The translations under genes were made by a program, and so were the position numbers. From positions 21,177-85,176 of the forward strand of contig MEOF01000039.1 in assembly GCA_001769505.1 (NCBI GenBank): a stretch of DNA of 64,000 nucleotides. Reading direction: 5' to 3'. This DNA comes from Bacteroidetes bacterium GWF2_33_38 (GTDB lineage Bacteria > Bacteroidota > Bacteroidia > Bacteroidales > GWF2-33-38). Each line of letters begins with the position of its first letter. The first letter of the stretch is position 1. Below, in pieces: positions 8,938 through 18,420 of the stretch. The notes beneath the pieces were generated by a model. The model was not told the origin of the DNA and searched no databases. It saw only the letters and a list, made by a program, of their open reading frames with translations.

Positions 8938-9981
8938 ATGACATTAGAAACTCGCATATCGACTTTTGTTCAATTAGGAAACAGCATTGTTTCGTATTTG
9001 GAAAATGATAAAACGAATGAATTTTATCAACGAATAGCTCATTCTGTTTCCTTATCAGAACAGAACAATCCTTGGTTTACAAAAGAAAATGTATTGTTTT
9101 CGCTTAACGGAATATCACAATTTTTAAGCATCGAAAAAATTACAAAATGGTTGCAGCATTATCCCGAAATTTCACTCGACGACAGCAATAAACGAGTTGC
9201 GGTAATCATGGCAGGAAACATTCCTTTGGTCGGTTTTCACGATATGTTCTGCGTCTTAATTTCTGGAAACATTTTTATTGGTAAAGTTTCGTCGAAGGAC
9301 AATATTTTATTGAAAGCATTGTGTCAAATAATTGTATCGATTGAACCTTCGTTTAGCGAAAAAATAATTTTTACCGAATCGTTTTTAAAAGATTTTGACG
9401 CTGTTATAGCAACCGGAAGCAATAATACCTCTAGATATTTCGAATCGTATTTTAGTAAATACCCACATATTATTCGTCGCAACCGAAACTCTGTTGCAGT
9501 ACTTTCGGGAAATGAAACTGAAGAAGAACTCTCGAACTTAGGGCTTGATATTTTCACATATTTTGGACTTGGTTGTCGCAATGTATCTAAAATTTTTATT
9601 CCGAGTGAATATAAAATCGAGAAATTGATACAGCACTTTGAGAGCTTTAACTATGTGGCAAATCACAATAAATATTTGAACAATTACGAATATAACAAAG
9701 CAATTTATTTAGTTAACACAATCAAACATTACGACAACGGATTTATGCTTTTTACAGAAAATACAGCCATTGCATCGCCAATTTCTGTTATTTATTTCGA
9801 GTTTTATTCCGATATTTGTAAAGTGAAAGAAATTATAAATCAAGAAAAAAACAATATTCAATGCGTAGTATCATCTGTGGGAATCGATGGAGAAGTTGCT
9901 TTTGGACAGGCTCAGTTTCCTGAATTATGGGATTATTCCGACAGAATAGATACGTTGAAATTTTTAATAAACTTAACGTAA
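8938..9981 (+). CDS. Acyl-CoA reductase (LuxC-like family)
   Basis: 347 aa. It matches the aldehyde-dehydrogenase-fold acyl-CoA reductases common in Bacteroidota: a nucleotide-binding region RVAVIMAGNIPLVGFHD (about 83-100), DAVIATGSNNTSRYFE (about 154-168), and the presumed catalytic cysteine in FGLGCRNVSK (about 208). Family members would reduce an acyl-CoA or acyl thioester to aldehyde with NADPH. In many Bacteroidota this gene sits near ferredoxin and serC genes, which are not seen here. The natural substrate is unknown. Seven bases separate it from the next gene. Confidence 0.8.
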   Translation: MTLETRISTFVQLGNSIVSYLENDKTNEFYQRIAHSVSLSEQNNPWFTKENVLFSLNGISQFLSIEKITKWLQHYPEISLDDSNKRVAVIMAGNIPLVGFHDMFCVLISGNIFIGKVSSKDNILLKALCQIIVSIEPSFSEKIIFTESFLKDFDAVIATGSNNTSRYFESYFSKYPHIIRRNRNSVAVLSGNETEEELSNLGLDIFTYFGLGCRNVSKIFIPSEYKIEKLIQHFESFNYVANHNKYLNNYEYNKAIYLVNTIKHYDNGFMLFTENTAIASPISVIYFEFYSDICKVKEIINQEKNNIQCVVSSVGIDGEVAFGQAQFPELWDYSDRIDTLKFLINLT

Positions 9982-9987
9982 ATCAGT

Positions 9988-10581
9988 ATGATTTTAAAAT
10001 TTAGAATTACCTCTAACGAAGTTAAGAATTTTTTCAGAGACATTCAGGTAAAATCAAGCAATACATTTTTTGATTTGCACGATGCAATTCAATCAGAGGT
10101 TGAATTCGACAAAGCTCAATTAGCTTCCTTTTTTCTTACCGACGAAACTTGGCAAAAAGGTCGTGAAATCACTCTTTTATATTTAGGAAAAGGTTCGAAT
10201 TCGCCTCTAATTATGGACGAAACCATTATCGGAGATTATTTTAATGAGTTAAATCAAAAATTGATGTATGTTTTCGATTTTTTCTCTTCACGATTTTTTG
10301 CCATCGAATTAATTGAAATTACCAACGAACTTGATCGTCGCAAAAAATATCCTTTTTGTAGCGATGGAAAAGGCGACGGTCCGCAGCAAATAGTTTTTGA
10401 AAAGAAACGTGAAACAAAGCAAGTAATTTTTGAGGAAGAAATTATCGATGAATTAGACTTGGCTGAAGACGATGACGATGGCGAAGACAAAACAGAACAC
10501 GAAGAAGGGGAGGAATTTGGAATAGATCCCGAATTTCTTGAAAATGCTGATAATTTCGACGATGGAGGAACCGAACAGTAA
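9988..10581 (+). CDS. Plasmid pRiA4b ORF-3-like / IS1096-TnpR-like protein
   Basis: 197 aa. The N-terminal 135 aa (LKFRITSNEVKNFFRDIQV ... YVFDFFSSRFFAIELIEI ... KKYPFCSDGKGDGPQQ) match the pRiA4b ORF-3-like domain; in Bacteroidota such proteins are often named 'IS1096 element passenger TnpR'. The C-terminus is a highly acidic tail (LDLAEDDDDGEDKTEHEEGEE). The gene overlaps miaA by 20 bp, a pairing typical of this phylum, so the name should not be read as evidence for a mobile element. Function unknown. Confidence 0.8.
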   Translation: MILKFRITSNEVKNFFRDIQVKSSNTFFDLHDAIQSEVEFDKAQLASFFLTDETWQKGREITLLYLGKGSNSPLIMDETIIGDYFNELNQKLMYVFDFFSSRFFAIELIEITNELDRRKKYPFCSDGKGDGPQQIVFEKKRETKQVIFEEEIIDELDLAEDDDDGEDKTEHEEGEEFGIDPEFLENADNFDDGGTEQ

Positions 10582-11482
10582 AGCAAAAAAATATCTGTTT
10601 ATTGTGTTGGGTCCAACAGGAATAGGAAAGACAGACCTAACAATCCATCTTGCAAAACATTTCAAAACATCAATTATTTCATGCGATTCTCGACAGTTCT
10701 ACAAAGAACTCAAAATTGGCGTTGCTGCTCCCGATAATGACCAGTTAGCACGAGTAACACATCATTTTATAGGCAATATTTCTATTCACGATTATTATAA
10801 TGTGAGCAGATTTGAAAATGATGTTCTTGAAAAATTAGATTCCTTATTTCAGCATGTTGATATTGTTTTTATGACTGGAGGCTCTGGTTTGTATATCGAT
10901 GCTGTGTGTAATGGTATTGATGATTTGCCCGATATTGATGAAGAAATCAGAAATAACCTTATTCATAAAGCCGAAACTGAAGGTGTCGAGAGTTTGCGAT
11001 TTGAATTAAAACGGCTAGACCCCGAATTTTACAATATTGTGGATTTAAAAAATAAAAATAGAATTTTGCGAGCTCTTGAAGTTTGCATCACGACAGGAAA
11101 ACCATATTCAGCATTACGAACAAATCAACATAAAAAACGCGAATTCGAGGTTGTGAAAATCGGTTTGAATATGGAACGAAAAATGCTTTACGAGCGAATA
11201 GACAGACGCGTAGATATTATGCTAGAGTCGGGTTTAATTGACGAAGCAAAAAGTTTTTATTCGTTTAGAACATTAAATGCACTGAATACAGTTGGGTATA
11301 AAGAACTTTTCGAACATTTCGATGGTAATTATTCCTTAGACGAAGCTATTCGATTGATTAAACGAAATTCGAGACATTACGCAAAACGCCAACTATCATG
11401 GTTTGGACGTTACAACGATATAACGTGGTTCTTGCCAAGTCAGGAATGTGAAATAATTAGTTTTATAAAACAAAAAATGTAA
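10562..11482 (+). CDS. miaA: tRNA dimethylallyltransferase MiaA
   Basis: 306 aa from the ATG at 10562 (MEEPNSKAKKYLF); the ORF-track start at 10538 would add eight residues and lengthen the overlap with the upstream gene. P-loop LGPTGIGKT near the N-terminus, CDSRQFYKELKIGVAAP (substrate DMAPP/tRNA contact region), TGGSGLYIDAV, and RNSRHYAKRQLSWF near the C-terminus are the MiaA signatures. It transfers a dimethylallyl group to A37 of tRNAs reading UNN codons. Length is normal. Overlap with the upstream gene implies one transcript. Confidence 0.96.
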   Translation: MEEPNSKAKKYLFIVLGPTGIGKTDLTIHLAKHFKTSIISCDSRQFYKELKIGVAAPDNDQLARVTHHFIGNISIHDYYNVSRFENDVLEKLDSLFQHVDIVFMTGGSGLYIDAVCNGIDDLPDIDEEIRNNLIHKAETEGVESLRFELKRLDPEFYNIVDLKNKNRILRALEVCITTGKPYSALRTNQHKKREFEVVKIGLNMERKMLYERIDRRVDIMLESGLIDEAKSFYSFRTLNALNTVGYKELFEHFDGNYSLDEAIRLIKRNSRHYAKRQLSWFGRYNDITWFLPSQECEIISFIKQKM

Positions 11483-11486
11483 CATT

Positions 11487-14400
11487 ATGTACTACTTTGC
11501 AATACTTGCTTTTTTAACAGGAATGCTAAATTTGTTTTTGGGAGTGTATAGTTTTTCGGTAAGTGCAAAAAAAGCAGTAAATACATTATTCCTCATTTTT
11601 AGTTCATTATTGGCAGTATGGTCGCTGTTTTATGCCTTTGTTTATATTGCTCCCACAAAAGAGTACGCTTGGATTTTTTACGATATATCTTCAATTGGCT
11701 GGGTGTTTTTTCCATCGGTTTTACTACACTTTTCGATTTTATTACGAGATAGACGATATCAATATAATAGCTCGTTAAATCTGCTGATGTACATTCCTCC
11801 TTTGGTATTTCAGTTCAGAATATTAACCGATTATTTATTAACAGTTGACATGACTCATACAAAATTGGGCTGGATTCATGTTTTCAATAAAAACGACAAT
11901 ATTTGGGTTTATTCGTTTTTAGTTTATATGGTATTTTATGTTGTAGTGTCAATTTACAATATATACATGTATGGGCGAAAATCTTTGTACAAATCTCAAA
12001 AAAACCAATCGAATATTTTGCTCGCTTCTGTTGTGCTTGTAACTATAGTTGGAACATTGAGCGACATTTTAATTCCTCGTTTTCTCGAAAATCAAACAGT
12101 TCCGGCAATTGCCAATATTTTTACATCCGTTTGGGTTATTGGAGCAAGCATTGCGGTTGTTCGATATAAATTAATGGTTCTTACCGCATCTATTGCCTCA
12201 GAAGCAATTCTTGAAAAAATTAAAGACATGCTAATATTGCTAAATCCAGCGTATCGAATTTTGGAAGTTAACAAGCAAGTCGAAAAATTACTAGCCTATT
12301 CGGTCGAGGAGCTTGTAGGAGAGAAAGTAAATATCTTATTCGAAAAAAACTCACTGATTGATTTTGAGTTAGTTAAATTACATAGTCGCGAAATTGAAGA
12401 GTCAAGTTTTGAATCAAATATTGTTACCAAAAACAAACAGATTATTCCTGCCGAAGTTTCTATTTCGGTAGTTCGAGATAAAAAGTTGGATATAATCGGG
12501 TATGTACTCATTGCTCAAGATTTAAGAGATGTATATCAACTTAAAACTGAAATAAAAGAAAAAAATATTGTAACCGAAGCGTTGAAAAATAGCGAGTTTA
12601 AATTTCGAGCATTTCTTGAATTTTTACCCATCTCGGTGGCTGAGGTTTCGCTGAGACGAAAGATTGTTTACGTAAACGAAACGGTACTTAAATTATTCGG
12701 ATACAAAAGAGAAGAACTGGACGAGAATTTTAATGTTTTAGATGTTATTCACCCAAAAGATCATTATCGGTTGCGATTCAATTACTCTCGGTCAATTATT
12801 GGTGAGAAAAAAGAAGATGAAATCAACGAATACCTTGCCGTTAAAAAAGATGGAACAAGTTTTCCGGCAAAAATATATACAAATACTATTTTTGAAAATA
12901 ATGTGATTGTGGGTCTTCGAGTTATATTTATTGATATCTCGGAACAAAAAGAGTATGAAGAAAGTTTAACCAACGCCAAAGAAATTGCCGAACTTGCTGA
13001 TAAAGCAAAATCGACATTTATTGCGAACACCAGTCACGAAATTAGAACTCCTCTAAATGCTATTATTGGGTACACAAATTTGTTGCTTAATCAGGATTTA
13101 AGTGAAAACCAGCGGAGGTACATTAAAAATATCAAAACTTCGGGCGACAATCTATTGGGGATAATAAACGACATTCTCGAATATTCGAAAATTAAATCGG
13201 TGAAATTAGAAATTCAAAGTATTGCATTTGAAATTAAAAAAGAAGTTGAAAAACTTATAAACGCAATTTCAGTCAAAGCCGATGAAAAAAATATTTCAAT
13301 AATTTTGTATATCGACCACAAAATCCCCGACGTTCTTATAGGAGACCCAGTGAGAATCAATCAGATATTGAACAATTTGATTGCAAATGCCATTAAATTT
13401 ACCAATTCGGGAGGTGTAGTAAATGTTAATGTTTTTCTATCAAGAGAAATCATAGGAGAAGTTGAACTTCGATTTATAGTTGAGGATACTGGTATAGGAA
13501 TACCCGAAGATAAACTCCAATCTATATTCGAATCGTTTAATCAAGCCGATTACAACACAACTCGAAAATATGGTGGAACAGGACTTGGGCTTTCAATCGT
13601 AAAACATATTCTGGAAGCACACAATAGCAATATTGAAGTTCAAAGCGAAGTAAATAAAGGATCTAAGTTTTCATTTAATATCGTTTTTAGAAAAAGTCAG
13701 TCAGAATTTATAAAAAAACATGTTGATTCAAAAAATATTATTTTGTGCAAAAATCATCCTCAAATAATAAAAATATTGCTTGCCGAAGACAACCCAACAA
13801 ATCGAGAAATAGCGATTGATATTATTCGTGCGTGGAAAGAAAATATTGAAATAGATACAGCTGAAAATGGTAAAATTGCCATTGAAAAACTAAAACTGAA
13901 CTTCTACGACTTATTGCTTTTAGATATGCAAATGCCCGAAATGGACGGATACGATGTGGCTAAATATATCAGAACTGAAATGTCGACGCCGCAAAATTCC
14001 ATTCCGATTTTTGCCATGACTGCAAATGCCATGAAAGAGGAAATTAAAAAATGCCTAGATTTAGGAATGAACGAATATTTTTCAAAACCCTTTATCCCCG
14101 AAGATTTATACAGTAAAATTCGACTTTATACCTGCAGCGATATAGTTGAAAAGAGAAGACGAAACGAGCAAATCGATTATACGTGTTTGTATTGCAAAAC
14201 CGACTTTACAAGCATGAAGGAAATAAAGAAAAATATTACTTTCGAATTTAATAAATCGTCGACTAAAATGCTTGATTTAAGTCATCTCGAAAAAATTTAC
14301 AAAAACGACGCTGTCAAAATACAAAACATTATCAATCAGATTCTTGATGAAATTCCACGAGAACTTGCCGATTTGATTAAAGGTCTTGACCTTGACGATT

Positions 14401-14603
14401 TGAAAAAAGTTAGAGGGCATGCACATACTATAAAAACCAAAATGCTATACATCGGAGCGGCTACATCACACGAAATATCGAAAGAAATTGAACAGTTATG
14501 TGTTTCTGAAGAAGGACACGAAAAAATTTCATTTTTGATAAGTCAGCTAAACGAAGACTGGAATCAAGTAGAAAAAGAGTTGAAAATACTTAATTCGTTT
14601 TGA
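11487..14603 (+). CDS. Hybrid histidine kinase: 7TM-PAS-PAS-HK-REC-Hpt
   Basis: 1038 aa. Residues 1-230 hold seven hydrophobic segments like the histidine-kinase N-terminal 7TM region. Two PAS domains follow (about 238-350 and 368-490). The dimerisation box FIANTSHEIRTPLNAIIGY has phosphoacceptor His517. The ATPase domain shows LIANAIKFTNSGG, EDTGIGIPEDK and YGGTGLGLSIV. The receiver has Asp813 in LLLLDMQMPEMDG. The C-terminal Hpt carries His980 in HAHTIKTK. It therefore has a full internal His-Asp-His relay. It begins 4 bp after miaA. A receiver-only protein follows at 14653 and could be the final acceptor. The signal is unknown; the 7TM and PAS domains suggest membrane or redox/ligand sensing. 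Confidence 0.92.
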   Translation: MYYFAILAFLTGMLNLFLGVYSFSVSAKKAVNTLFLIFSSLLAVWSLFYAFVYIAPTKEYAWIFYDISSIGWVFFPSVLLHFSILLRDRRYQYNSSLNLLMYIPPLVFQFRILTDYLLTVDMTHTKLGWIHVFNKNDNIWVYSFLVYMVFYVVVSIYNIYMYGRKSLYKSQKNQSNILLASVVLVTIVGTLSDILIPRFLENQTVPAIANIFTSVWVIGASIAVVRYKLMVLTASIASEAILEKIKDMLILLNPAYRILEVNKQVEKLLAYSVEELVGEKVNILFEKNSLIDFELVKLHSREIEESSFESNIVTKNKQIIPAEVSISVVRDKKLDIIGYVLIAQDLRDVYQLKTEIKEKNIVTEALKNSEFKFRAFLEFLPISVAEVSLRRKIVYVNETVLKLFGYKREELDENFNVLDVIHPKDHYRLRFNYSRSIIGEKKEDEINEYLAVKKDGTSFPAKIYTNTIFENNVIVGLRVIFIDISEQKEYEESLTNAKEIAELADKAKSTFIANTSHEIRTPLNAIIGYTNLLLNQDLSENQRRYIKNIKTSGDNLLGIINDILEYSKIKSVKLEIQSIAFEIKKEVEKLINAISVKADEKNISIILYIDHKIPDVLIGDPVRINQILNNLIANAIKFTNSGGVVNVNVFLSREIIGEVELRFIVEDTGIGIPEDKLQSIFESFNQADYNTTRKYGGTGLGLSIVKHILEAHNSNIEVQSEVNKGSKFSFNIVFRKSQSEFIKKHVDSKNIILCKNHPQIIKILLAEDNPTNREIAIDIIRAWKENIEIDTAENGKIAIEKLKLNFYDLLLLDMQMPEMDGYDVAKYIRTEMSTPQNSIPIFAMTANAMKEEIKKCLDLGMNEYFSKPFIPEDLYSKIRLYTCSDIVEKRRRNEQIDYTCLYCKTDFTSMKEIKKNITFEFNKSSTKMLDLSHLEKIYKNDAVKIQNIINQILDEIPRELADLIKGLDLDDLKKVRGHAHTIKTKMLYIGAATSHEISKEIEQLCVSEEGHEKISFLISQLNEDWNQVEKELKILNSF

Positions 14604-14652
14604 ATTTAAGTTCAAAAAACCTATATTTAAACCGAAATATTTATTATAAACT

Positions 14653-15054
14653 ATGACTATGAACAAAAGTAAAACCTATACTGTTTTTTTAGTCGACGAC
14701 GATGCTATTTTTATGGATATGCTCAAAGAATCTTTTTCTGACAAAGCAAACATGATAATTCATTCGTTTTATTCAGGAGAAGATTGCTTAGCAAATCTTA
14801 ACCTAAATCCCGACGTAATTGTTTTAGATTATTTTTTCAGCAAAGCCGGCGAAAAAGCCATCGACGGAATGGAAACGCTTAAAAAAATAGTAGCCGCCAA
14901 TCCTAAAATAAATGTTGTTATGCTCACAGCACAAAATGAGGGAGACAAAGTTTACGAATTTATCCACGAAGGTGCGAAAGACTACGTAATTAAAGACTTA
15001 GATGCCTTCGAAAATGTTTTGTCTGCTGTTACCGGAATTTTAGAAGAGTTGTAA
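14653..15054 (+). CDS. Receiver-only response regulator
   Basis: 133 aa with a canonical receiver: VDDD at 14-17, phosphoacceptor Asp59 in VIVLDYFF, Thr in MLTAQN and Lys in YVIKDLDAF. No output domain. The start could be ATG 14653 or the second ATG two codons on. It lies 49 bp after the hybrid kinase, making it the likely target of that kinase's Hpt domain (inference from position). Such stand-alone receivers usually act by protein contact or as phosphate sinks. Confidence 0.88.
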   Translation: MTMNKSKTYTVFLVDDDAIFMDMLKESFSDKANMIIHSFYSGEDCLANLNLNPDVIVLDYFFSKAGEKAIDGMETLKKIVAANPKINVVMLTAQNEGDKVYEFIHEGAKDYVIKDLDAFENVLSAVTGILEEL

Positions 15055-15060
15055 AATAAT

Positions 15061-15080
15061 CAACAAATCTTTTGTTGTTG
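15061..15080 (+). terminator. Weak AT-rich terminator hairpin
   Basis: CAACAAA/TTTGTTG stem (15061-15067 with 15071-15077, 3-nt loop) followed by TTG TATTT. It is 7 bp after the receiver gene. The stem has little GC, so its strength is doubtful. Confidence 0.4.
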
Positions 15081-15191
15081 TATTTAATTGATAGTTAAAC
15101 ATATTAAATACAATATCGAGATTAGCAATGGTTAGAATTATGCTTAACAAAATTTAATTTAAAAATTTAAACAACCTCTAATGTAATTCTC

Positions 15192-15199
15192 TAACTTTG
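15192..15199 (+). promoter_or_regulatory. Possible -7 box (TAACTTTG) giving a leaderless or very short leader
   Basis: TAACTTTG fits TAnnTTTG and ends 4 bp before the ATG of the FAD oxidoreductase. If real, transcription would start at or next to the start codon. No convincing -33 TTTG is visible. Confidence 0.3.
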
Positions 15200-15203
15200 T
15201 CAT

Positions 15204-16760
15204 ATGATATTAGAAGTTGACATTGTAACTACGCCTTTAGAATCATCCGACGAGAAATTTTATGTTCCAATTGCCGCAAAATCGGCAAAAGTTTCAGTTT
15301 CACAAGTCTATTTTGCTAAAATCATTCGTCGCTCTGTCGATGCTCGCTCAAGAAACATAAAGATTAATCTAAAAATATTATTAGCTGTTGATGAACCAAA
15401 CTATAGCTACAAAGCAACTGAATTTGACTATCAAAATGTTGCAGGAAAAGAAGAAATTGTTGTTATTGGTTCGGGTCCTGCCGGTTTATTTGCTGCCTTA
15501 CGATTAATAGAACTTGGTTTTAAACCTATTGTATTAGAACGCGGAAAAGAAATAAGTAAACGAAAAAAAGATGTTGCGATATTGAATCGAGAACATTTGC
15601 TTGACGAAAATTCTAATTATTGTTTTGGAGAAGGAGGAGCGGGAACTTTTTCCGATGGTAAATTATATACTCGTTCAAAAAAAAGAGGAAATATTCGACG
15701 CATTCTCGAAATTTTGCACTTTCATGGGGCATCTGAAGATATTTTAGTAGATACACAAGCTCATATAGGAACTGATAAATTGCCTGGGATTATTCAAAAT
15801 ATACGTAAAACTATTTTAAATTCGGGTGGCGAAATTCATTTTGAAACTCGACTTGTTGATATTGTTATAAAAGATGAATTGATTAAATCGCTTATTACTG
15901 ACAAGGGAGACAAGATAAAACCCCAAGCAGTGGTTCTAGCGACAGGCCATTCGGCAAGAGATATTTACGATTTGTTTCAAAAAAAGAATGTTTTATTAGA
16001 ATTTAAACCTTTTGCGGTTGGAGTCAGGGTTGAGCACCCACAAGCAATGATTGACGAAATTCAGTATCATGGAGCAAAGAATGATTATTTACCGACGGCT
16101 TCTTATGGACTGGTTGCTCAAGTTAATGGCAGGGGTGTTTATTCTTTTTGTATGTGTCCAGGCGGAATTATTGTTCCATCGGCAACATCTTTGAATGAAG
16201 TAGTTGTAAATGGAATGTCGGCTTCAAAAAGAAATTCACCGTATGCAAATTCAGGAATTGTTGTTGAAACGCGATTTGAAGATTTAAAAAAATATCATCA
16301 ATACGGAGCATTAGCAGGATTAATGTTTCAAAAGGAAATCGAACAATTGGCATTTCAGAACGGCGATAATGGAAAGCATGCTCCAGCACAAGCTTTAGCT
16401 GATTTTGTAAAAGGAAAAACTTCGAATAAACTCCCGAAATGTTCGTATAATCCAGGAGTTATTCCCTCATCATTACATATTTGGCTTCCCGAACAAATTG
16501 GAAAACGATTACAATACGGATTTAACGATTTTTCAAAAAAGATGAAAGGATTTGTTACCAACGAAGCAATAATTCTCGGGGTTGAATCCCGCACCTCTTC
16601 CCCAGTTAGAATTCCTCGAGACAAAGAACAACTGAATCATATCCAGATTAGAAATTTATTTCCTTGTGGCGAAGGAGCTGGCTATGCTGGAGGAATTGTT
16701 TCGTCGGCATTAGATGGGGAAAATGTTGTTGAAGCTCTTGTTCGCACTATTAAAATTTAA
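15204..16760 (+). CDS. FAD-dependent NAD(P)-type oxidoreductase (COG2509-like)
   Basis: 518 aa. An N-terminal region of about 80 aa (MILEVDIVTTPLESSDEKF ... SVDARSRNIKINLKILL) precedes a Rossmann FAD site VVIGSGPAGLFAALRLIELG (about 90-110) with LERGKEISKRK. Other family motifs are CFGEGGAGTFSDGKLYTRSK (about 145-165), VLATGHSARDIYDLF, and a C-terminal FPCGEGAGYAGGIVSSALDG. This matches the widespread uncharacterised FAD-dependent dehydrogenases of the COG2509 group. No partner enzyme is evident; 6 bp separate it from the histidine kinase gene, so they may be co-expressed. Physiological substrate unknown. Confidence 0.85.
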   Translation: MILEVDIVTTPLESSDEKFYVPIAAKSAKVSVSQVYFAKIIRRSVDARSRNIKINLKILLAVDEPNYSYKATEFDYQNVAGKEEIVVIGSGPAGLFAALRLIELGFKPIVLERGKEISKRKKDVAILNREHLLDENSNYCFGEGGAGTFSDGKLYTRSKKRGNIRRILEILHFHGASEDILVDTQAHIGTDKLPGIIQNIRKTILNSGGEIHFETRLVDIVIKDELIKSLITDKGDKIKPQAVVLATGHSARDIYDLFQKKNVLLEFKPFAVGVRVEHPQAMIDEIQYHGAKNDYLPTASYGLVAQVNGRGVYSFCMCPGGIIVPSATSLNEVVVNGMSASKRNSPYANSGIVVETRFEDLKKYHQYGALAGLMFQKEIEQLAFQNGDNGKHAPAQALADFVKGKTSNKLPKCSYNPGVIPSSLHIWLPEQIGKRLQYGFNDFSKKMKGFVTNEAIILGVESRTSSPVRIPRDKEQLNHIQIRNLFPCGEGAGYAGGIVSSALDGENVVEALVRTIKI

Positions 16761-16766
16761 CAAAAA

Positions 16767-17711
16767 ATGATTGAATACATAAGTTTAATTCTCTCCATTT
16801 TATTACAGTTTGTTGCTGCATTTTTTGCAATACGGTTAATCAAACGTACTAAATATTCGCTTGCTTGGATTTTGCTGTCATCTGGTTTTTTTTTCATGGC
16901 AATTCGACGTGTTTTTGAGTTGATTTATTTTGAATACGATCAACTTCCGTATTTTTTTTCAACCTTGAATAGCTGGATAGGAATTTTAATATCGATTTTA
17001 ATTACAGTTGGTGTTTTCTTGATGAGAAAAATATTTCAATTTATGAAAAAAACGGAAGAAGACAGAGTTGAAGCCGATTTAAAAGAATTAAACGCAACCA
17101 TTAGAACCGAAGAAAAAGAACGACGCAGGTTTGCAAAAGATTTACACGATGATTTAGGACCATTACTTTCGACTATAAAAATGTCTATTTCTGCTCTTTC
17201 GAATCAAAAAAATTTAGAAAATAAAAACGAAATTATTCAAAACCTTGATTTAGTTGTTGACGAAGCGATTTCCAGTATAAAAAATATTTCGAACAATTTA
17301 AGTCCTCATATTTTGAACAACTTCGGATTAGAACGAGCGTTGAAATCATTTATCAATAAAATAAATTTATCGAAAAGTATCGTAATAAATTACACGTCAA
17401 ACGTCGAAAATTTAAAATTGGATGAAACCGTTGAAGTTGTAGTTTATAGAACTGTTTGTGAGCTGATTAATAACACTATTAAATACGCAGATGCAAGCAA
17501 AATAGAAATAATTGTAACACAAAATGATAAAATTCTAGACATTATATATCGAGATAATGGAAAAGGTTTTGATGCAGAAATTCTAAATATAGAGAAAAAA
17601 GGGATGGGCTTGAATAATATTCAAAATAGAATTAAATCAATAAAAGGAATTTTTGAAATCAAGAGTTCAGAAAATCAAGGAGTTGAAGTAAAAATTCAAA
17701 TAAAAATTTGA
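16767..17711 (+). CDS. Membrane histidine kinase, NarX/DesK-like (HisKA_3)
   Basis: 314 aa. Three hydrophobic helices (about 4-24, 30-50, 68-90) with very short external loops, then a coiled linker and the HisKA_3 box RRRFAKDLHDDLGPLLSTIK (phospho-His in DLHDD), followed by a C-terminal HATPase with VCELINNTIKYA, YRDNGKGFD and KGMGLNNIQNRI. There is no PAS or periplasmic sensor, so sensing is likely within or near the membrane. Its stop codon nearly abuts the response regulator at 17714, so the two form a two-component pair. Confidence 0.9.
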   Translation: MIEYISLILSILLQFVAAFFAIRLIKRTKYSLAWILLSSGFFFMAIRRVFELIYFEYDQLPYFFSTLNSWIGILISILITVGVFLMRKIFQFMKKTEEDRVEADLKELNATIRTEEKERRRFAKDLHDDLGPLLSTIKMSISALSNQKNLENKNEIIQNLDLVVDEAISSIKNISNNLSPHILNNFGLERALKSFINKINLSKSIVINYTSNVENLKLDETVEVVVYRTVCELINNTIKYADASKIEIIVTQNDKILDIIYRDNGKGFDAEILNIEKKGMGLNNIQNRIKSIKGIFEIKSSENQGVEVKIQIKI

Positions 17712-17713
17712 AA

Positions 17714-18364
17714 ATGAATACTTGTAATATTACGATTGTTGACGATCATCATTTATTCCGCAATGGACTTAAACTGTTATTGAATGGGATTGAAAATTTC
17801 AAGGTTGTAAACGAGGCTGAAAATGGATTAGAATTGCTCAAAATTTTATTGAAAGAGGGAATTCCTGATGTAATTCTATTAGACATTGAAATGCCAATAA
17901 TGAACGGAATCGAAGCTGCTGAAAAGGTTTTGTCATTGTATCCTGATGCTAAAATAATTGTACTATCGATGTATAGTGACGAAGAGTATTATTACAAATT
18001 GATAAACATAGGGGTTAAGGGATTTTTACTTAAAAATTCAAACATCAATGATGTTGAAACGGCTATTGTAAGTATTTGTAATGGAGGTAATTATTTTTCG
18101 GCTGAATTGTTATTAAACACGATAAAAAATATCAAAAAAATAAACAAACAGCCCGATATAGACAGCGGTTTATCTGAACGTGAAATCGAAATATTAATTG
18201 ATATTTGTAAAGGATTTTCAAATCAAGAAATTGCCAACAAACTATTCATTAGCAAACGCACCGTAGATAAGCATCGTGCTAATATTATGGAAAAAACAGA
18301 TTCGAAAAATACCGCAAATTTGATAATGTACAGCATCAAAAATAATATAATTCAACTGCCATAA
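17714..18364 (+). CDS. NarL/LuxR-type response regulator
   Basis: 216 aa from the ATG at 17714; the ORF track used a TTG (17708) that lies inside the kinase gene. Receiver: VDDHH at 9-13, Asp57 in VILLDIEMP, Ser in VLSMYSD, Lys in FLLKNSN. The C-terminal LuxR helix-turn-helix is LSEREIEILIDICKGFSNQE ... FISKRTVDKHRANIMEKT. Paired with the kinase at 16767-17711. A perfect 12-bp palindrome ATAAGTACTTAT, which contains a NarL-type heptamer, lies 10 bp after its stop and before the TauE/Hdr genes, which are plausible targets (inference). Confidence 0.92.
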   Translation: MNTCNITIVDDHHLFRNGLKLLLNGIENFKVVNEAENGLELLKILLKEGIPDVILLDIEMPIMNGIEAAEKVLSLYPDAKIIVLSMYSDEEYYYKLINIGVKGFLLKNSNINDVETAIVSICNGGNYFSAELLLNTIKNIKKINKQPDIDSGLSEREIEILIDICKGFSNQEIANKLFISKRTVDKHRANIMEKTDSKNTANLIMYSIKNNIIQLP

Positions 18365-18373
18365 AGCATACAA

Positions 18374-18385
18374 ATAAGTACTTAT
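18374..18385. promoter_or_regulatory. Candidate operator palindrome ATAAGTACTTAT
   Basis: Perfect 12-bp palindrome between the NarL-type regulator and the TauE gene. TACTTAT fits the NarL heptamer consensus TACYYMT on both strands. A similar inverted pair lies at 19181-19200. Confidence 0.35.
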
Positions 18386-18420
18386 AATGCTTAATTTTGA
18401 AGTCTTCTAAATTTGCAAAA

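Noticed and set aside
9988-10581. IS1096/TnpR-type name taken as evidence for a mobile element
   Set aside because: The gene is a conserved chromosomal neighbour of miaA in this phylum; no inverted repeats or transposase lie nearby.
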